From Palsa-883 sp963826975 (GTDB lineage Bacteria > Pseudomonadota > Alphaproteobacteria > Acetobacterales > Acetobacteraceae): 64,000 nucleotides of DNA. Position numbers and translations under genes: made by a program. Location of the stretch: NCBI GenBank assembly GCA_963826975.1, contig CAWGZJ010000011.1, positions 1 through 64,000 of the forward strand, given 5' to 3'. A model generated the notes under the pieces. It ran no database searches and had not been told where the DNA came from. It was given only the letters and a program-made list of their open reading frames with translations. Positions 1 to 9,454 of this stretch are shown here, piece by piece (the first letter of the stretch is position 1; every line of letters starts with the position of its first letter).

Positions 1-54
1 GATCGTCCCGTGCTTCAGGTCGATCATCCCGTCGAGATGCAGGGATGTGGACAT
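1..54 (-). CDS. 5' end of an unidentified leftward gene (partial)
   Basis: On the minus strand an ATG at 54-52 is preceded by AAGGAG with a six-base spacer, a near-ideal ribosome binding site. The frame stays open to the window edge and gives 18 residues beginning MSTSLHLDG. This is too little to assign a family. The start is argued only from the strong RBS and the divergent arrangement with argD. Function unknown. Confidence 0.5.
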   Translation of the reverse strand, partial: MSTSLHLDGMIDLKHGTI

Positions 55-414
55 TTCCCGCTCCTTGTCCTGGTTGCCGTTGGTTCGGCTTGTGGTCGAG
101 ACCCTACGGCAGCCGTATCAAACGCGGCAAGGTCAGCGGCGAAGCCGGATAAGGCTCGGCTCGGGAAATATTCTTGCCCTACCCCCAGGGAGGAACTGCC
201 GGGGAAGCCGCCGTCGAGCTCACACCGACGCACCTTGCTGTTGAACCCCTCACCCCAACCCTCTCCCTCAAGGGGAGAGGGAGTAGGACGCACCTTGCCG
301 CGTTTGACATGGCCGCGGACCCTCGCCAATGTCCCCGGCTTCCCTGGACCCGCCCGTGAATGGTCGCGGACGGGAGATCCGTTTTGGGATGCAACGACAG
401 AGGGTTATGACCCC
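55..414. other. Intergenic region before argD, with a small hairpin repeat
   Basis: This is the space between the divergent left-edge gene and argD. The argD frame is open through it, but the predicted residues are low-complexity and do not resemble an aminotransferase N-terminus. It holds a palindrome at 259-281 (stem CCCTCTCCC/GGGAGAGGG, loop TCAAG) within a C-rich tract, resembling dispersed intergenic repeats. Promoters for both flanking genes are presumably here; I cannot place them. Confidence 0.6.
259..281. repeat. Short palindromic intergenic repeat
   Basis: Nine-base perfect stem CCCTCTCCC/GGGAGAGGG around loop TCAAG, inside a C-rich tract (247-285). It is similar in style but not identical to the long palindromes at 13159-13312 and 16934-17088. 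Confidence 0.6.
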
Positions 415-1612
415 ATGATCTCCGCCTTGATGCCGAACTACGCACGTGCCGACCTCGCTTTTGAGCGGGGCGAAGGCGCCTGGCTGTGGACGGTGGACGG
501 GCGACGATTCCTCGATTTCGGGTCGGGCATCGCCACCACCTCGCTGGGCCACGGCCACCCGCATCTGGCCAAGGCGATCGCCGAGCAGGCGGCCAAGGTG
601 ATGCACGTTTCCAACCTGTATCGCATCCCGCAGGCGGAGCGGCTGGCGGCGCGGCTGGTCGAGCACACGTTTGCGGACAGCGTCTTCTTCTGCAACTCGG
701 GCACCGAAGCCAACGAGGGCATGATCAAGATGATGCGCAAGGCGGTCTACGAAGGCGGCCGGCACGACAGCTACCGGATCATTACCTTTGAGGGCGCCTT
801 CCACGGCCGCACGCTCGGCGCGCTGGCCGCCACGGGCAACGAGAAATACCTCAAGGGATTTGGCCCGCCGCTGGAAGGCTTCGACCAGGTCCCGTTCAAC
901 AACATGAACGCGGTGCGCAACGCCATCGGACCCGGGACGGCCGGCATCATCGTCGAGCCGATCCAGGGCGAGGGCGGCGTGCGACCGGCCGACCTGCAGT
1001 TCATCCGCGACCTGCGCACGGTGTGCGACGAGTATGGGCTGGTGCTCGGGATGGACGAGGTGCAGTCCGGCATGGGCCGCACCGGCAAGCTGTTCGCCTA
1101 TGAATGGTCCGGGATCGAGCCGGATGTCATTGCCGCGGCGAAGGGCATCGGCGGCGGCTTCCCGCTGGGCGCCGTGCTGGCGAAGGAGTCGGTGGCGAAA
1201 CATCTCGTTCCCGGCACGCATGGCACGACGTTCGGCGGCAACCCGCTGGCCTGCGCCGCCGGCAACGCGGTGCTGGACGTCATGCTGGCGCCGGGCTTCC
1301 TGGAGGAGGTGCAGCGCAAGGGCCGCAAGTTGCGCGCCCAGCTTGACGCCATCGCGCGCGAATATCCCGCAGGTCTACGAGGACGCGCGCGGCATGGGCC
1401 TGCTGCTTGGGCTGAAATGCGTGCTGCCGCAGAACGAGGTGCAGGCCGCGTGCGTCGCCGAGGGACTGATGGCGATCACCGCCGGCGACAACGTGCTGCG
1501 CCTGGCGCCGCCGCTGGTGGTCGCCGACGCCGATCTGGACGAGGCGGTCGACATGCTGCGCCGTGCCACGCGGCGCGTGCTGCCGTCGACGGCGAAGGCA
1601 GCAGCGAAATGA
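415..1612 (+). CDS. argD: Acetylornithine/succinylornithine aminotransferase ArgD (frameshifted)
   Basis: PLP-dependent class III aminotransferase of arginine synthesis, converting N-acetylglutamate semialdehyde to N-acetylornithine in the cytoplasm. The start at 415 follows an AGAGGG element and opens with the family-like MISALMPNYARADLAFERG. Visible motifs are FFCNSGTEANEG, TFEGAFHGRTLGAL, GIIVEPIQGEGG, GLVLGMDEVQSGMGRTGK and the PLP-lysine region AAAKGIGGGFPLGAV. Reading frame 1 is correct to EYP (codon 1366-1368), then the C-terminus (QVYEDARGMGLLLGLKC) continues in frame 2 from 1370. One extra base near 1366-1369 (CCCG where CCG is expected) explains it. The restored end at 1612 overlaps argF by ATGA, which supports the frame-2 C-terminus. 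A sequencing error is likelier than loss of an arginine gene. Restored length about 398 residues, normal for the family. Confidence 0.9.
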
Positions 1613-2574
1613 GTGCTTCGCTCCGTAAGAAGAGCGAGCGGTCGGGCCGGTCCACCGAAACGGTGGCCGGCCCGCGCCACTTTCTCGACCTGAAGGACTT
1701 CGACACCGCGACCTTGCGGCAGATGCTCGACGTGGCGGCGAACTACAAGCGCGGCGGCGTGTCGTCGCGACCGCTCGCCGGCAAGACGCTCGCGCTGATC
1801 TTCGAGAAGCCCAGCACGCGCACCCGCGTGTCGTTCGAGGTCGGCATGCGCCAGCTTGGCGGCGACGTGGTGGTGCTGAACGCGCGCGACATGCAGTCGG
1901 GCCGTGGCGAAAGTCCGTCGGATACCGCGCGCGTGCTGTCGCGCTATGTCGATGCGATCATGATACGCACCGACCGCGTATCGAAGATGCATGAGTTGGC
2001 GCAATACGCGACGGTGCCGGTGATCAACGGGCTGACGGATACCTCGCATCCGTGCCAGCTCATGGCCGACGTGCTGACGTTCGAGGAGCATCGCGGGCCG
2101 ATCGCCGGGCAGGTCGTCGCCTGGTGCGGCGATGGCAACAACGTCGCGCGAAGCTGGATCGAGGCGGCGGTGCGGTTCGGCTTCACGCTGCGTTTGGCCA
2201 CGCCGGATGCGCTGCGTCCGCCGCAGGAGCTGATCGACTGGGCGCGCGCGCAGGGCGGCCGGATCGAGCTGACCGACGATCCGGAGAAGGCGGTGGCCGG
2301 CGCGCGCTGCGTCGTCACCGACACCTGGGTCAGCATGTCGGACGACCCGAACACCAGCCGGCACAACCTTTTGGCGCCGTATCGGGTGACCGGCGCGTTG
2401 ATGGCGAAGGCGGCGGCGGACGCGATCTTCATGCACTGCCTGCCGGCGCATCGCGGCGAGGAGGTTTCCGAGGACGTGATCGACGGCCCGCAGTCCGTGG
2501 TGTTCGACGAGGCGGAGAACCGCCTGCATGCGCAGAAGGGCGTGCTCGCCTGGGTGCTCGGCGCGGCGCGATAG
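1609..2574 (+). CDS. argF: Ornithine carbamoyltransferase
   Basis: Anabolic OTCase: ornithine plus carbamoyl phosphate gives citrulline. The product is 321 residues, a normal length. The carbamoyl-phosphate loop STRTRVSFEVG, the HPCQLMADVLT motif and the ornithine-side HCLPAHRGEEV motif are all present. The ATG at 1609 overlaps the argD stop (ATGA), so the two are probably translationally coupled in one arginine operon. The N-terminal about 20 residues, rich in Ser/Arg/Lys, are longer than usual, and the conserved body starts at PRHFLDLKDFD. No regulator is visible. Confidence 0.96.
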   Translation: MSASLRKKSERSGRSTETVAGPRHFLDLKDFDTATLRQMLDVAANYKRGGVSSRPLAGKTLALIFEKPSTRTRVSFEVGMRQLGGDVVVLNARDMQSGRGESPSDTARVLSRYVDAIMIRTDRVSKMHELAQYATVPVINGLTDTSHPCQLMADVLTFEEHRGPIAGQVVAWCGDGNNVARSWIEAAVRFGFTLRLATPDALRPPQELIDWARAQGGRIELTDDPEKAVAGARCVVTDTWVSMSDDPNTSRHNLLAPYRVTGALMAKAAADAIFMHCLPAHRGEEVSEDVIDGPQSVVFDEAENRLHAQKGVLAWVLGAAR

Positions 2575-2947
2575 TCCTCGCGCGGCGGCACCGTTGTGTG
2601 GTAACCGGAGGGTGAGGCCGCTTTCGCGACCCCACCCATCCGGTTTGGGCAGGCTACCGGCGGAGTGCGAGTATCAGTCGCACCCGCTACCTGCCCCACC
2701 GGATTTGCCCCGCTTCGGTGCTCCGATGTCTCCTAGCCGGATGACCGGGAGCCAGCCCGGATTGCGGGTAAACCCTGACAATTGGTTAGGATTGGCCGGG
2801 CGGTAGGTGCCGCGAACCGCCCCGGAAGGGCGCGCACTGACATTTGCCGTGCCACCACCCATGCGTCCACGCCGCGGCTCGGTCCTTATGTTGCAGTGCA
2901 GCAATCCCCATATGTGAGCCCAACGACCAGAAGGACGCGGACCGATC
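2575..2947. other. Intergenic region between argF and the esterase gene
   Basis: 373 bp with no convincing ORF on either strand. The frames that are open are GC-rich and lack start context. It probably holds the argF terminator and the promoter of the gene at 2948, but no clean hairpin-plus-T-tract or promoter was seen. Confidence 0.4.
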
Positions 2948-3964
2948 ATGAAGTGGTCACGAGACCTGCGGACCGCCCGGCGCGGGCTGCGCACCGCGTT
3001 GCGGGCGGCTTCCGCGATGGTTGCCCCGTCCGCGGCGCGCGATGTCGCTCGGAACGATGTTGCCCGGCGCAGCATCGCCGCGTCCGCCGCCGGAGAGTTG
3101 ATCGCGGTGCCGGATTTCGCCGCGGATCCCGCCGGCCTGGCCATGCTCGCCTATCGTCCGTCCGGCCTCACGGCAGGCGCGCCGCTGGTTGTGCTGCTGC
3201 ATGGTTGCGGCCAGGACCCCGCCGCTTTCGCTGCCGAGGCCGGCTGGATGGCGCTGGCCGACCGCGTTGGTTTGGGCCTGGCGCTGCCGACGCAGTCGCT
3301 GGAGAACAACCGCCAGGGGTGTTTCAACTGGTTCCGCCCGGCCCAGGTCGCCCGCGGCCTCGGCGAGGCGCAATCGATCCGCGCCATGGTCGCCGAGGCG
3401 GTGCGGCGCTTCGGCAGCGACCAGCACGCCGTCTACATTGTCGGCCTGTCGGCGGGCGGGGCGATGGCCGCGGCCTTGCTCGCCGCCTACCCGGACGTCT
3501 TCGCCGCCGGTGCCTCGATCGCCGGCCTGCCGGTGGGCGCGGCCAGTGGTGTCGCGTCCGCGCTTTCGCGTATGGCGCAGGCCGGACCGGATGGCCGGTC
3601 GCCCGAGGATTGGGTCGATCAGGTGCGACGTGCGGCGCCCGTCGGCTACCAGGGTCCGTGGCCGCGCCTGTCGGTCTGGCACGGCGGGTTGGACGCCGTG
3701 GTGGACCCCGCCAATGCGCCGCTGCTCGCGCTGCAGTGGCGCGCGGTGCATGGCCTGGCCGAGGCCCCGTCGGCCATCACCCAGCACGGATTGGCGCATC
3801 GTGAGGGCTGGGGCCCCGCGGGCCGGCCGCTGGTGGAACTTTGGACCATCCCGGCAATGGCGCACGGCTACCCGGTCGCCGCGGCCGGCGTGCCGTCATC
3901 CGCGGTGCTGCCAGTCGGTATTTCCGCCACGCATCGGATCGCCGAGTTCTGGGGGTTGGCTTAG
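2948..3964 (+). CDS. PHB depolymerase family esterase (alpha/beta hydrolase)
   Basis: 338-residue alpha/beta hydrolase of the LpqC/poly(3-hydroxybutyrate) depolymerase-like esterase family. The oxyanion region LVVLLHGCGQD (residues ~80-90), the lipase box GLSAGGA with nucleophile Ser168, an Asp in HGGLDAVVDP (~249-253) and the terminal His in AMAHGYP (~307) form the expected triad. GCFNWF after QSLENNRQ is also typical of this family. The Arg-rich N-terminus is not a clear signal peptide, so secretion is uncertain. The physiological substrate (polyester, feruloyl or acetyl ester) cannot be told from sequence. It appears to be monocistronic. Confidence 0.85.
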   Translation: MKWSRDLRTARRGLRTALRAASAMVAPSAARDVARNDVARRSIAASAAGELIAVPDFAADPAGLAMLAYRPSGLTAGAPLVVLLHGCGQDPAAFAAEAGWMALADRVGLGLALPTQSLENNRQGCFNWFRPAQVARGLGEAQSIRAMVAEAVRRFGSDQHAVYIVGLSAGGAMAAALLAAYPDVFAAGASIAGLPVGAASGVASALSRMAQAGPDGRSPEDWVDQVRRAAPVGYQGPWPRLSVWHGGLDAVVDPANAPLLALQWRAVHGLAEAPSAITQHGLAHREGWGPAGRPLVELWTIPAMAHGYPVAAAGVPSSAVLPVGISATHRIAEFWGLA

Positions 3965-4542
3965 GGCCTGAGGCAGAATAACCGAATGGACTGGGGATCG
4001 GTTGTAGTATTCCGGGTCAAGACCGGGGATGGTCATGACACAGAAGTTTGCCACGCGTGCGATTGAAGCACTTGTTTCGCCTCAGGCTTAGTGTGTCTTG
4101 ATAGTCATTCGCGTGTGGCGGGTATTACCGATCGGCGGGGCCGCCTGTGCGACCTTGCGCCCCGTGCAGGCATGACCGCAGTGCGTGTGTTAGGCTTGTA
4201 GCCGCCACCTGGCCCTCGGGATCGGCCAGTGCAGACTTATCCGCATTCTGTGCTCCTCCGATCGCCCGCAGCCTGATTGCCAGGGGCGCTCCGGCGTAAC
4301 GCCACAATCACTGACATCCAGTTAGCGGCACCAAGCGCCCCGTCAGGAGGTTGGTGTGATCGTTGCTGATGCGCCGAATTTGACGGGTGATATCGTGTGC
4401 CGGATTTGTTGCCCTCTTTCGCTGTCGAGATTATGGTAGCTTCGATAAGACGCCCAACACACGAAGCGGCGCCGCGCCCGGTTCAACCCGAGCGGTGGGC
4501 GAGTTGTCGCCAGATTCAGTGCGGCTGCAACGCAGGAAGGGC
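3965..4542. other. Intergenic region before the cyclase gene
   Basis: 578 bp without a supportable gene. A short reading frame at 4035 (18 codons, weak GGGATGG upstream) is too small to call. The cyclase frame is open back to 4387 but with no family resemblance and no good RBS, so it is treated as leader. No repeat or terminator recognised. Confidence 0.4.
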
Positions 4543-6378
4543 ATGATTCGGGGCATCTACAAACCGTCTGCGCCAGCAGGCCTCGCCGGGCGTCGCCGCG
4601 TCCAGCGCCGGCTTGCGGCCATCATGGGCGCCGACATCGTGGGCTACAGCCTCCTGATGGCGCGCTCCGAGGAGGACACGCACCGCCGCGTCGGCACCGA
4701 ACTCGACCGCATGATCCGAGAGATCGAGAGGAGCCAAGGCCGCATATTCTCCTTCGGCGGTGACAGCCTGATGGCGGAGTTCCCGAGTGCCGTGGAGGCA
4801 CTGAAATGCGGGCTCCGCATCCAGGCGGATACTGTAAAGCGCAACGCCCGTCTGCCGCCGGACCAGCGCATTCTGTTCCGGATAGGGATCAATTCCGGCG
4901 AGGTTGTGGTGCAGGTGGACCGCACCGGCGGGGATGCGGTCAATATCGCGGCGCGGCTGGAGGGAATCGCGGATCCGGGCGGGATCGCGTTATCCGAGGC
5001 GGTGTACCAGCAGGTGCATCACGTGGTCGCTGTCGGCTACGCGTTCCTGGGTGAGCAGCGGCTCAAGAACATCCGCAACCCGGTGGCTGTACACATGATT
5101 CCGGCCGCCGAGTGCTCGGCCTGGGCAGGGATGCCCGCCCTGCCGCGTCTCACACCCGGTGCCAGCACGCCGGGCCTGGCGACGGACTACCGGGCCTCGC
5201 TTGCCGTGCTGCCGTTCCGCACGCAGCAGAAGGACCAGTCGGACGCCTACTTCGCCGAAGGCATGGTGGACGACATCATCCGCGCGCTCGGCAGTCTGAA
5301 AGACCTGCTGGTAATAGCCCGCAGCTCCATGCAACCCTTTGCTGGCGCCCCGCTCGATCTGCGTCGTGTCGGACACGACCTCGATGTGCGCTACGTGCTG
5401 CACGGCAGCGTGCGGCGTGGGCCAGACACCCTGCGTATCGCAGTGGAGCTCTGCGAGGCGCAGACCGGAACGATCGTCTGGGTTGACCGGTTTGACGGAG
5501 CAATGACCGACCTGTTTGACCTGCAAGACCGCATTGCCATGCGCGTCGCGACATCGATCGCGCCGCATTTGCGCGAGCGGGAACTCAGCCGCGCGCGGCG
5601 AAAGCACCCTGAGAGCATGACGGCCTACGATCTGACCTTGCGGGCACTCGACCTGTTCCATCACGCGGACCGCGCCTCGCTTGAACACTCAGGCGCACTG
5701 CTCGAGCGGGCAATTGCCGCTGATCCAGGCTACGGACCGGCTTATTCGAATATGGCGGCAGTCCGAATGCGAATGATCGCACAAGGTTGGTCGGCCGACG
5801 AGACAGCTGACCGCACCCGGGCCGCGGAGCACGCGCGAGCTGCGCTCGAGCGAGAGCAGAATGACGCCGTCGCCCTGGCGATCTATGGCCATATACAATC
5901 GTATCTGTTGAAGGACTATGACACCGCGACGGAGTATCTGGAACGTGCTTTGGATGTCGGTCCGAGCTGTCCTCTCGCGTGGGGCTTTAGTAGTCTGACC
6001 TGTGGATATCGTGGCGACCACGATAACGCCGTGCCGAGAGCAGAACGGGCAGTGAGACTTTCCCCGATTGGTCTGGATGCGTGCCGGTTCCAGCATTACC
6101 TTTCTCAGGCCTATTATCTCTCCAACCGATATGAGGACGCAGTTGCGTGGGGACGCAAGTCGGCGGCCCTGGCGCCCGCCAACGCGTCCAACCTTCTTTG
6201 CCTCATCGCAAGCCTAGTTGCACTCGGTGACCTCGACGCCGCACGTGCCCGCGCCCAGGACCTGATGCAGCTCGTTCCAACGTTTCGCGTGGCGACGTTT
6301 CGTGCTCGAACGCCGCTGTCCGCGGACGCCGGCAACGGTGTCGCGGAGCGGCTTAGACGCGCCGGTTTGCCGGGCTAG
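4543..6378 (+). CDS. Class III adenylate/guanylate cyclase with TolB-like and TPR domains
   Basis: 611 residues from the ATG at 4543, chosen because AGGAAGGGC precedes it; upstream in-frame starts lack an RBS. Residues ~20-200 are a class III nucleotidyl cyclase domain: metal ligands Asp31 (AIMGADIVGYS) and Asp74 (FGGDSLMAEF), RIGINSGEV, and the transition-state Asn/Arg in DAVNIAARLE (134, 138). Residues ~215-370 are a region seen in many rhizobial-type cyclases (SLAVLPF, YFAEGMVDDII, YVLHGSVRR), often called TolB-like. The remainder is TPR-like helices. No membrane segment, so probably cytosolic. All catalytic residues I can identify are present, so cyclic-nucleotide synthesis is plausible; the input signal is unknown. 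Confidence 0.88.
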   Translation: MIRGIYKPSAPAGLAGRRRVQRRLAAIMGADIVGYSLLMARSEEDTHRRVGTELDRMIREIERSQGRIFSFGGDSLMAEFPSAVEALKCGLRIQADTVKRNARLPPDQRILFRIGINSGEVVVQVDRTGGDAVNIAARLEGIADPGGIALSEAVYQQVHHVVAVGYAFLGEQRLKNIRNPVAVHMIPAAECSAWAGMPALPRLTPGASTPGLATDYRASLAVLPFRTQQKDQSDAYFAEGMVDDIIRALGSLKDLLVIARSSMQPFAGAPLDLRRVGHDLDVRYVLHGSVRRGPDTLRIAVELCEAQTGTIVWVDRFDGAMTDLFDLQDRIAMRVATSIAPHLRERELSRARRKHPESMTAYDLTLRALDLFHHADRASLEHSGALLERAIAADPGYGPAYSNMAAVRMRMIAQGWSADETADRTRAAEHARAALEREQNDAVALAIYGHIQSYLLKDYDTATEYLERALDVGPSCPLAWGFSSLTCGYRGDHDNAVPRAERAVRLSPIGLDACRFQHYLSQAYYLSNRYEDAVAWGRKSAALAPANASNLLCLIASLVALGDLDAARARAQDLMQLVPTFRVATFRARTPLSADAGNGVAERLRRAGLPG

Positions 6379-6433
6379 GAAACGGCAAACGCGTGCCTGG
6401 CTTGTTCCCGCAACCAACGGAAGGAGAGGCAAG

Positions 6434-7368
6434 ATGAGATCGACGTTCGAAGGTATGGAGGGCATGGTGGGCAATTCTACCATTTCCGATGCCAGCAGCA
6501 CGAGCGGGTCCAACGGATTATTCTTCCCCGACCGCGTCAGCCTGCCGTTCGTCACCACCGAATACCCGCCCGGCTCCCCGATCTCCGACAATGAGCGGAT
6601 CGACATCCCGTGGTTCCCACTCCGAAACTGGGCCACGGACTGGTATTCGTGGCTCGTGCTCACCCAGTTCGTTACAATAACGGAATGGGACAGTTTTGAC
6701 ATTCTTCCCTCCTGGGCGGCGACGGGCGACTGGAACTCGAGGACTGCGGTAACGGGTCAGCAGCTGTCCGCGTATGACGTGGTGCAGAGCGAGCTGGATT
6801 GCCTGGTCGTCGCCGCGCAGGACGAACGGGCCGACGCGCTGGGAGAGATCCTTGCACAAAAAGATGAGTTCATCAGCTATTTTCTCGACCTGTTGACCAC
6901 GTCGAACGGCTATCCGGCAACCGCGAGAGTGCTCGCGATTGCGAACTTCGTCGCCGGATACTGCGCCATGTACCTACAAGGGCAAATACCGGCGTCCACG
7001 CCCGTCAATGCTTTGCCCGGCGCTGATGCCGCCAATTCCGGTCCCGGGTCACGCATCCTTCCCCAGCGGTCATTCGACGCAGACGCATCTCATTGCGCTC
7101 TGCATGGCCGACGTGTTGATCAACCGGAACGACATGTCTCCGATGAATAACAATGTGTCGGCGCTTGCCGACCGGATCACCCGCAATCGCGAGATCGCCG
7201 GGCTGCACTACCCCAGTGACTCGGACGCGGGCAAAGATCTGGCGAGCCAGATCCATCGCCTGTTGGGTCAACCGCTGCCTCAACTTCGCGAGGGGCAAGC
7301 CCAATCCGGCAAAGACATGGTACCAACTGGCCCTCGACGACGCACGCTCGGAGTGGGAGTGGAACTGA
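6434..7368 (+). pseudogene. PAP2/vanadium haloperoxidase-like phosphatase, two frameshifts
   Basis: The start at 6434 has a strong RBS (AAGGAGAGGCAAG). The N-terminal part (MRSTFEGMEG to YCAMY) is in frame 2. At about 6971-6975 (TACCTAC) the frame moves to 3, giving KYRRPRPS, then VPGHASFPSGHSTQTH and REIAGLHYPSDSDAG. These are the three PAP2/haloperoxidase signature blocks (K-RP, PSGH, R-H-D). Near 7280-7310 it moves again to frame 1, ending NPAKTWYQLALDDARSEW and a stop at 7366-7368. Each shift looks like one extra base. The stop overlaps the start of the next gene (TGATG), showing where the gene originally ended. Products would be an acid phosphatase-like or haloperoxidase-like enzyme; substrate unknown. 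It may be intact in the real genome if the indels are errors. Confidence 0.75.
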
Positions 7369-8498
7369 TGCCCCAGCGGCAGTCTAAAGACGAAGCATCC
7401 GTGGTCGAGAGATCGCTGATCACGGAACTGGAGAAGCGTTTCCACGCGTTCCGGCTTCCCCCCCATCCGAAAAGCTACGATCCGACCAAGGTGGATGCGG
7501 ACAAGCTCCGGAAGTTCGGGATACCACCACGGCCCGACAAGGCCCACCAACCGCGCCTTCACGACCTCTGGATGACCACCTTCGGACAAAAGCTCCACTT
7601 CGTCGCGTTCAAACTGCCAACGGTGCACATGCTCGAGGCGGAGGGGTTTCGGCCGTTCTTCCGGCGTGACAGGGCCAGGGCGGTCGCCACCCAATTCGAA
7701 GCCAGTCGGAACTGGTCTGGCGCCTATATCGAACCGAGCGCGGGAAGGAAGTTCGTTCAGGTTTGGGGACAATGGACGGTGCCCACCCCCAAGCTACCGC
7801 CCGGCGCGACGCTGCCCACCTCGGGTCAGACCGACTATCACTGCGCGACCTGGATCGGCCTGGACGGCGAGCGCCTCTACCGGAACTCATCGCTGCCGCA
7901 GATCGGTACTGATCAGAAGGTGACGGTGACGGCTGACGGAACGCAGAAAGTCGAGGCCAAGGCCTGGACGCAGTGGTGGGTTCGCTACGACAACGCAAGC
8001 GTGCCCGTGCCCATCGCCTTGCCCGTAGCCCCAGGCGACCGCATCAGCTGCGCTCTCACGGTGCTGACCGACCATTGCGTATGGTTCAGCATCGTCAACC
8101 AGAGCACCATTCCGCCGACCTTTATCCCGATCGCGGTCGATGCGCCTACGGTCTCTGTGGGGGGGACCGACCTGCAACTGTCTGTCTCCGGTGCCACCGC
8201 GGAGTGGATCATGGAGCGTCCCGCGGTCCCCGTAACGGATGCAACCCGCAAAAAGTGTGCGACCCCCAAATTGGACGACCTCCAGGCATTTGCCGATTAC
8301 GACAGCATGGATTTCGTCGGCTGCTGTGCTGCCGAGGCGGGTGAGGGACACGCCTCGGCGATTTGGCGAACGCTGAAGAGTCCCCGCTTCGTCCGCATGT
8401 ACGAAATGCGCTCGGGCCCGCAGCGCACCGGTTACATCTCGATGCCGACCAGGATCGACGATACATCGTTCCGGATGTCATACGGCGATTTTCGTTGA
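7368..8498 (+). CDS. Peptidase family G1 (eqolisin-like glutamic endopeptidase)
   Basis: 376 residues. The central and C-terminal parts match the G1 glutamic peptidase fold best known from fungal scytalidoglutamic peptidase: RNWSGAYI (~115-121), QVWGQWTVP, TWIGLDG (~161-167), the catalytic glutamine in SLPQIGTDQ (Gln178), WTQWWVRYD, GDRISC, and the catalytic glutamate in TAEWIMERPA (Glu279), followed by FADYDSMDF. Both catalytic residues are kept. The first ~105 residues look like the pro-region of bacterial members (LRKFGIPPRPD) but show no signal peptide. ATG overlaps the preceding phosphatase stop, so the two are translationally coupled. G1 enzymes usually act at acid pH; the role here is unknown. 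Confidence 0.8.
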   Translation: MPQRQSKDEASVVERSLITELEKRFHAFRLPPHPKSYDPTKVDADKLRKFGIPPRPDKAHQPRLHDLWMTTFGQKLHFVAFKLPTVHMLEAEGFRPFFRRDRARAVATQFEASRNWSGAYIEPSAGRKFVQVWGQWTVPTPKLPPGATLPTSGQTDYHCATWIGLDGERLYRNSSLPQIGTDQKVTVTADGTQKVEAKAWTQWWVRYDNASVPVPIALPVAPGDRISCALTVLTDHCVWFSIVNQSTIPPTFIPIAVDAPTVSVGGTDLQLSVSGATAEWIMERPAVPVTDATRKKCATPKLDDLQAFADYDSMDFVGCCAAEAGEGHASAIWRTLKSPRFVRMYEMRSGPQRTGYISMPTRIDDTSFRMSYGDFR

Positions 8499-9109
8499 AT
8501 GGATCAGTTCGGTTGAAGTTGGCGATGTGCGCCGGCTATCTTCTTCCGTGAGCGACCATGCGTAAATTGGCATAAGGCGGGGAAGAACCCGTAAATGTCT
8601 CTGTGTGGTGATGGTCTCCGGCGTGGGAAGCGACTGGCGGCACGCCTGGGGATATAAATTCTGTATCCGGCATCACGCGACTAGAGGCAGACCGATCAAG
8701 GGCTGCGGCTGCGCAGCCAATTGCGGCCGGCCCATGTGACGGACCTGCTTCGTGCAATGGCTCGCAGCGCCATGATGATTCTGAATTTCCGTTGTTCGCA
8801 GAACGTTGTCATTTGCGATGCGGATGGCGCGCAGCGCACGATTCCGAGGAAGCACGCACTTCAGGCGATCATCGGCGCCGATACGCTGCCCCAGGGACCG
8901 GGCGCATCGTTGCATCGATCGACCGTTCCGATGCGACGTGGGTGATTTGTCCACAGTAACGGTCCGGCCGTCGCGGTGTGAAGCACTTCAGAGCGTTGCA
9001 CCCATGCGCACGCCATTGTCCGTCTGTCAGCGAGGCTGAAGCAGAAACGCGGCACGGGCTGAGGAATGACAACCAAACCCGCGACGCGCGGACACTGAAG
9101 GAGAGCCCC
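8499..9109. other. Long intergenic region, no supportable gene
   Basis: 611 bp. Short open frames on both strands (for example 8721-8945 and 8673-8954) have no RBS and no recognisable protein character. The region just upstream of 9110 must carry the expression signals of the small peptide gene, but no promoter consensus was clear. Confidence 0.4.
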
Positions 9110-9238
9110 ATGAAGAAGTTCGTCTTTGCTGCTCTGGCCATCCTGGGTGTCGTGCTCGGCACCGCCAGCCTCAGTGCCGCGGCCAATGCCGGCGAGGTTC
9201 ACCGGGATCCGCCCTCCGAGGGCCCGGGCTGGGGCTGA
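9110..9238 (+). CDS. Small secreted peptide (42 aa)
   Basis: The ATG at 9110 is preceded by GAAGGAGAGCCCC, a good RBS. The product begins MKKFVFAALAILGVVLGTAS, a textbook Sec signal peptide (Lys-Lys, 15-residue hydrophobic core), with likely cleavage after SAAANA, leaving only about 15 residues ending DPPSEGPGWG. No family recognised. It lies 48 bp upstream of another tiny membrane protein gene and may be co-transcribed with it. The clean signal peptide and RBS make it more than a chance ORF. Confidence 0.65.
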   Translation: MKKFVFAALAILGVVLGTASLSAAANAGEVHRDPPSEGPGWG

Positions 9239-9286
9239 AAGCTGCAGCACCCTCAGGGGGTGGCGGTATTCCTACAGGAGGTGACC

Positions 9287-9454
9287 ATGTTGGGCACATT
9301 CATCGTTGTCGTCTGTGCCTTGGCAATCGCCATCGTCGGGCGTGAGGCGATCGACCGGGCCCTGGCAAACGCCGTCATTGGGCGTGAGGCGGTCGACCGG
9401 ATGAAGGGCTCGTCCAATACCCCGAAGTCGAACATCGAGGCTAAGGCACCATGA
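9287..9454 (+). CDS. Small single-pass membrane protein (55 aa)
   Basis: The ATG at 9287 follows ACAGGAGGTGACC, a near-perfect ribosome binding site. Residues 1-18 (MLGTFIVVVCALAIAIVG) form one membrane segment; the tail is charged and contains an internal duplication, VGREAIDRALANA then IGREAVDRMKG. No family recognised. It is adjacent to the 42-residue secreted peptide in the same orientation, and the two may form a small operon. Confidence 0.65.
   Translation: MLGTFIVVVCALAIAIVGREAIDRALANAVIGREAVDRMKGSSNTPKSNIEAKAP

Noticed and set aside
10..2574. Single 854-codon frame reading through argD and argF as a fusion
   Set aside because: The apparent fusion results from the argD frameshift; the true argD C-terminus is in another frame and ends at 1612 overlapping argF.
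4035..4091. 18-codon ORF with weak upstream GGGATGG
   Set aside because: Too short and without a second line of evidence.
8721..8945. Small ORF in the 8.5-9.1 kb gap
   Set aside because: No RBS, unconvincing composition, and a competing frame on the other strand.
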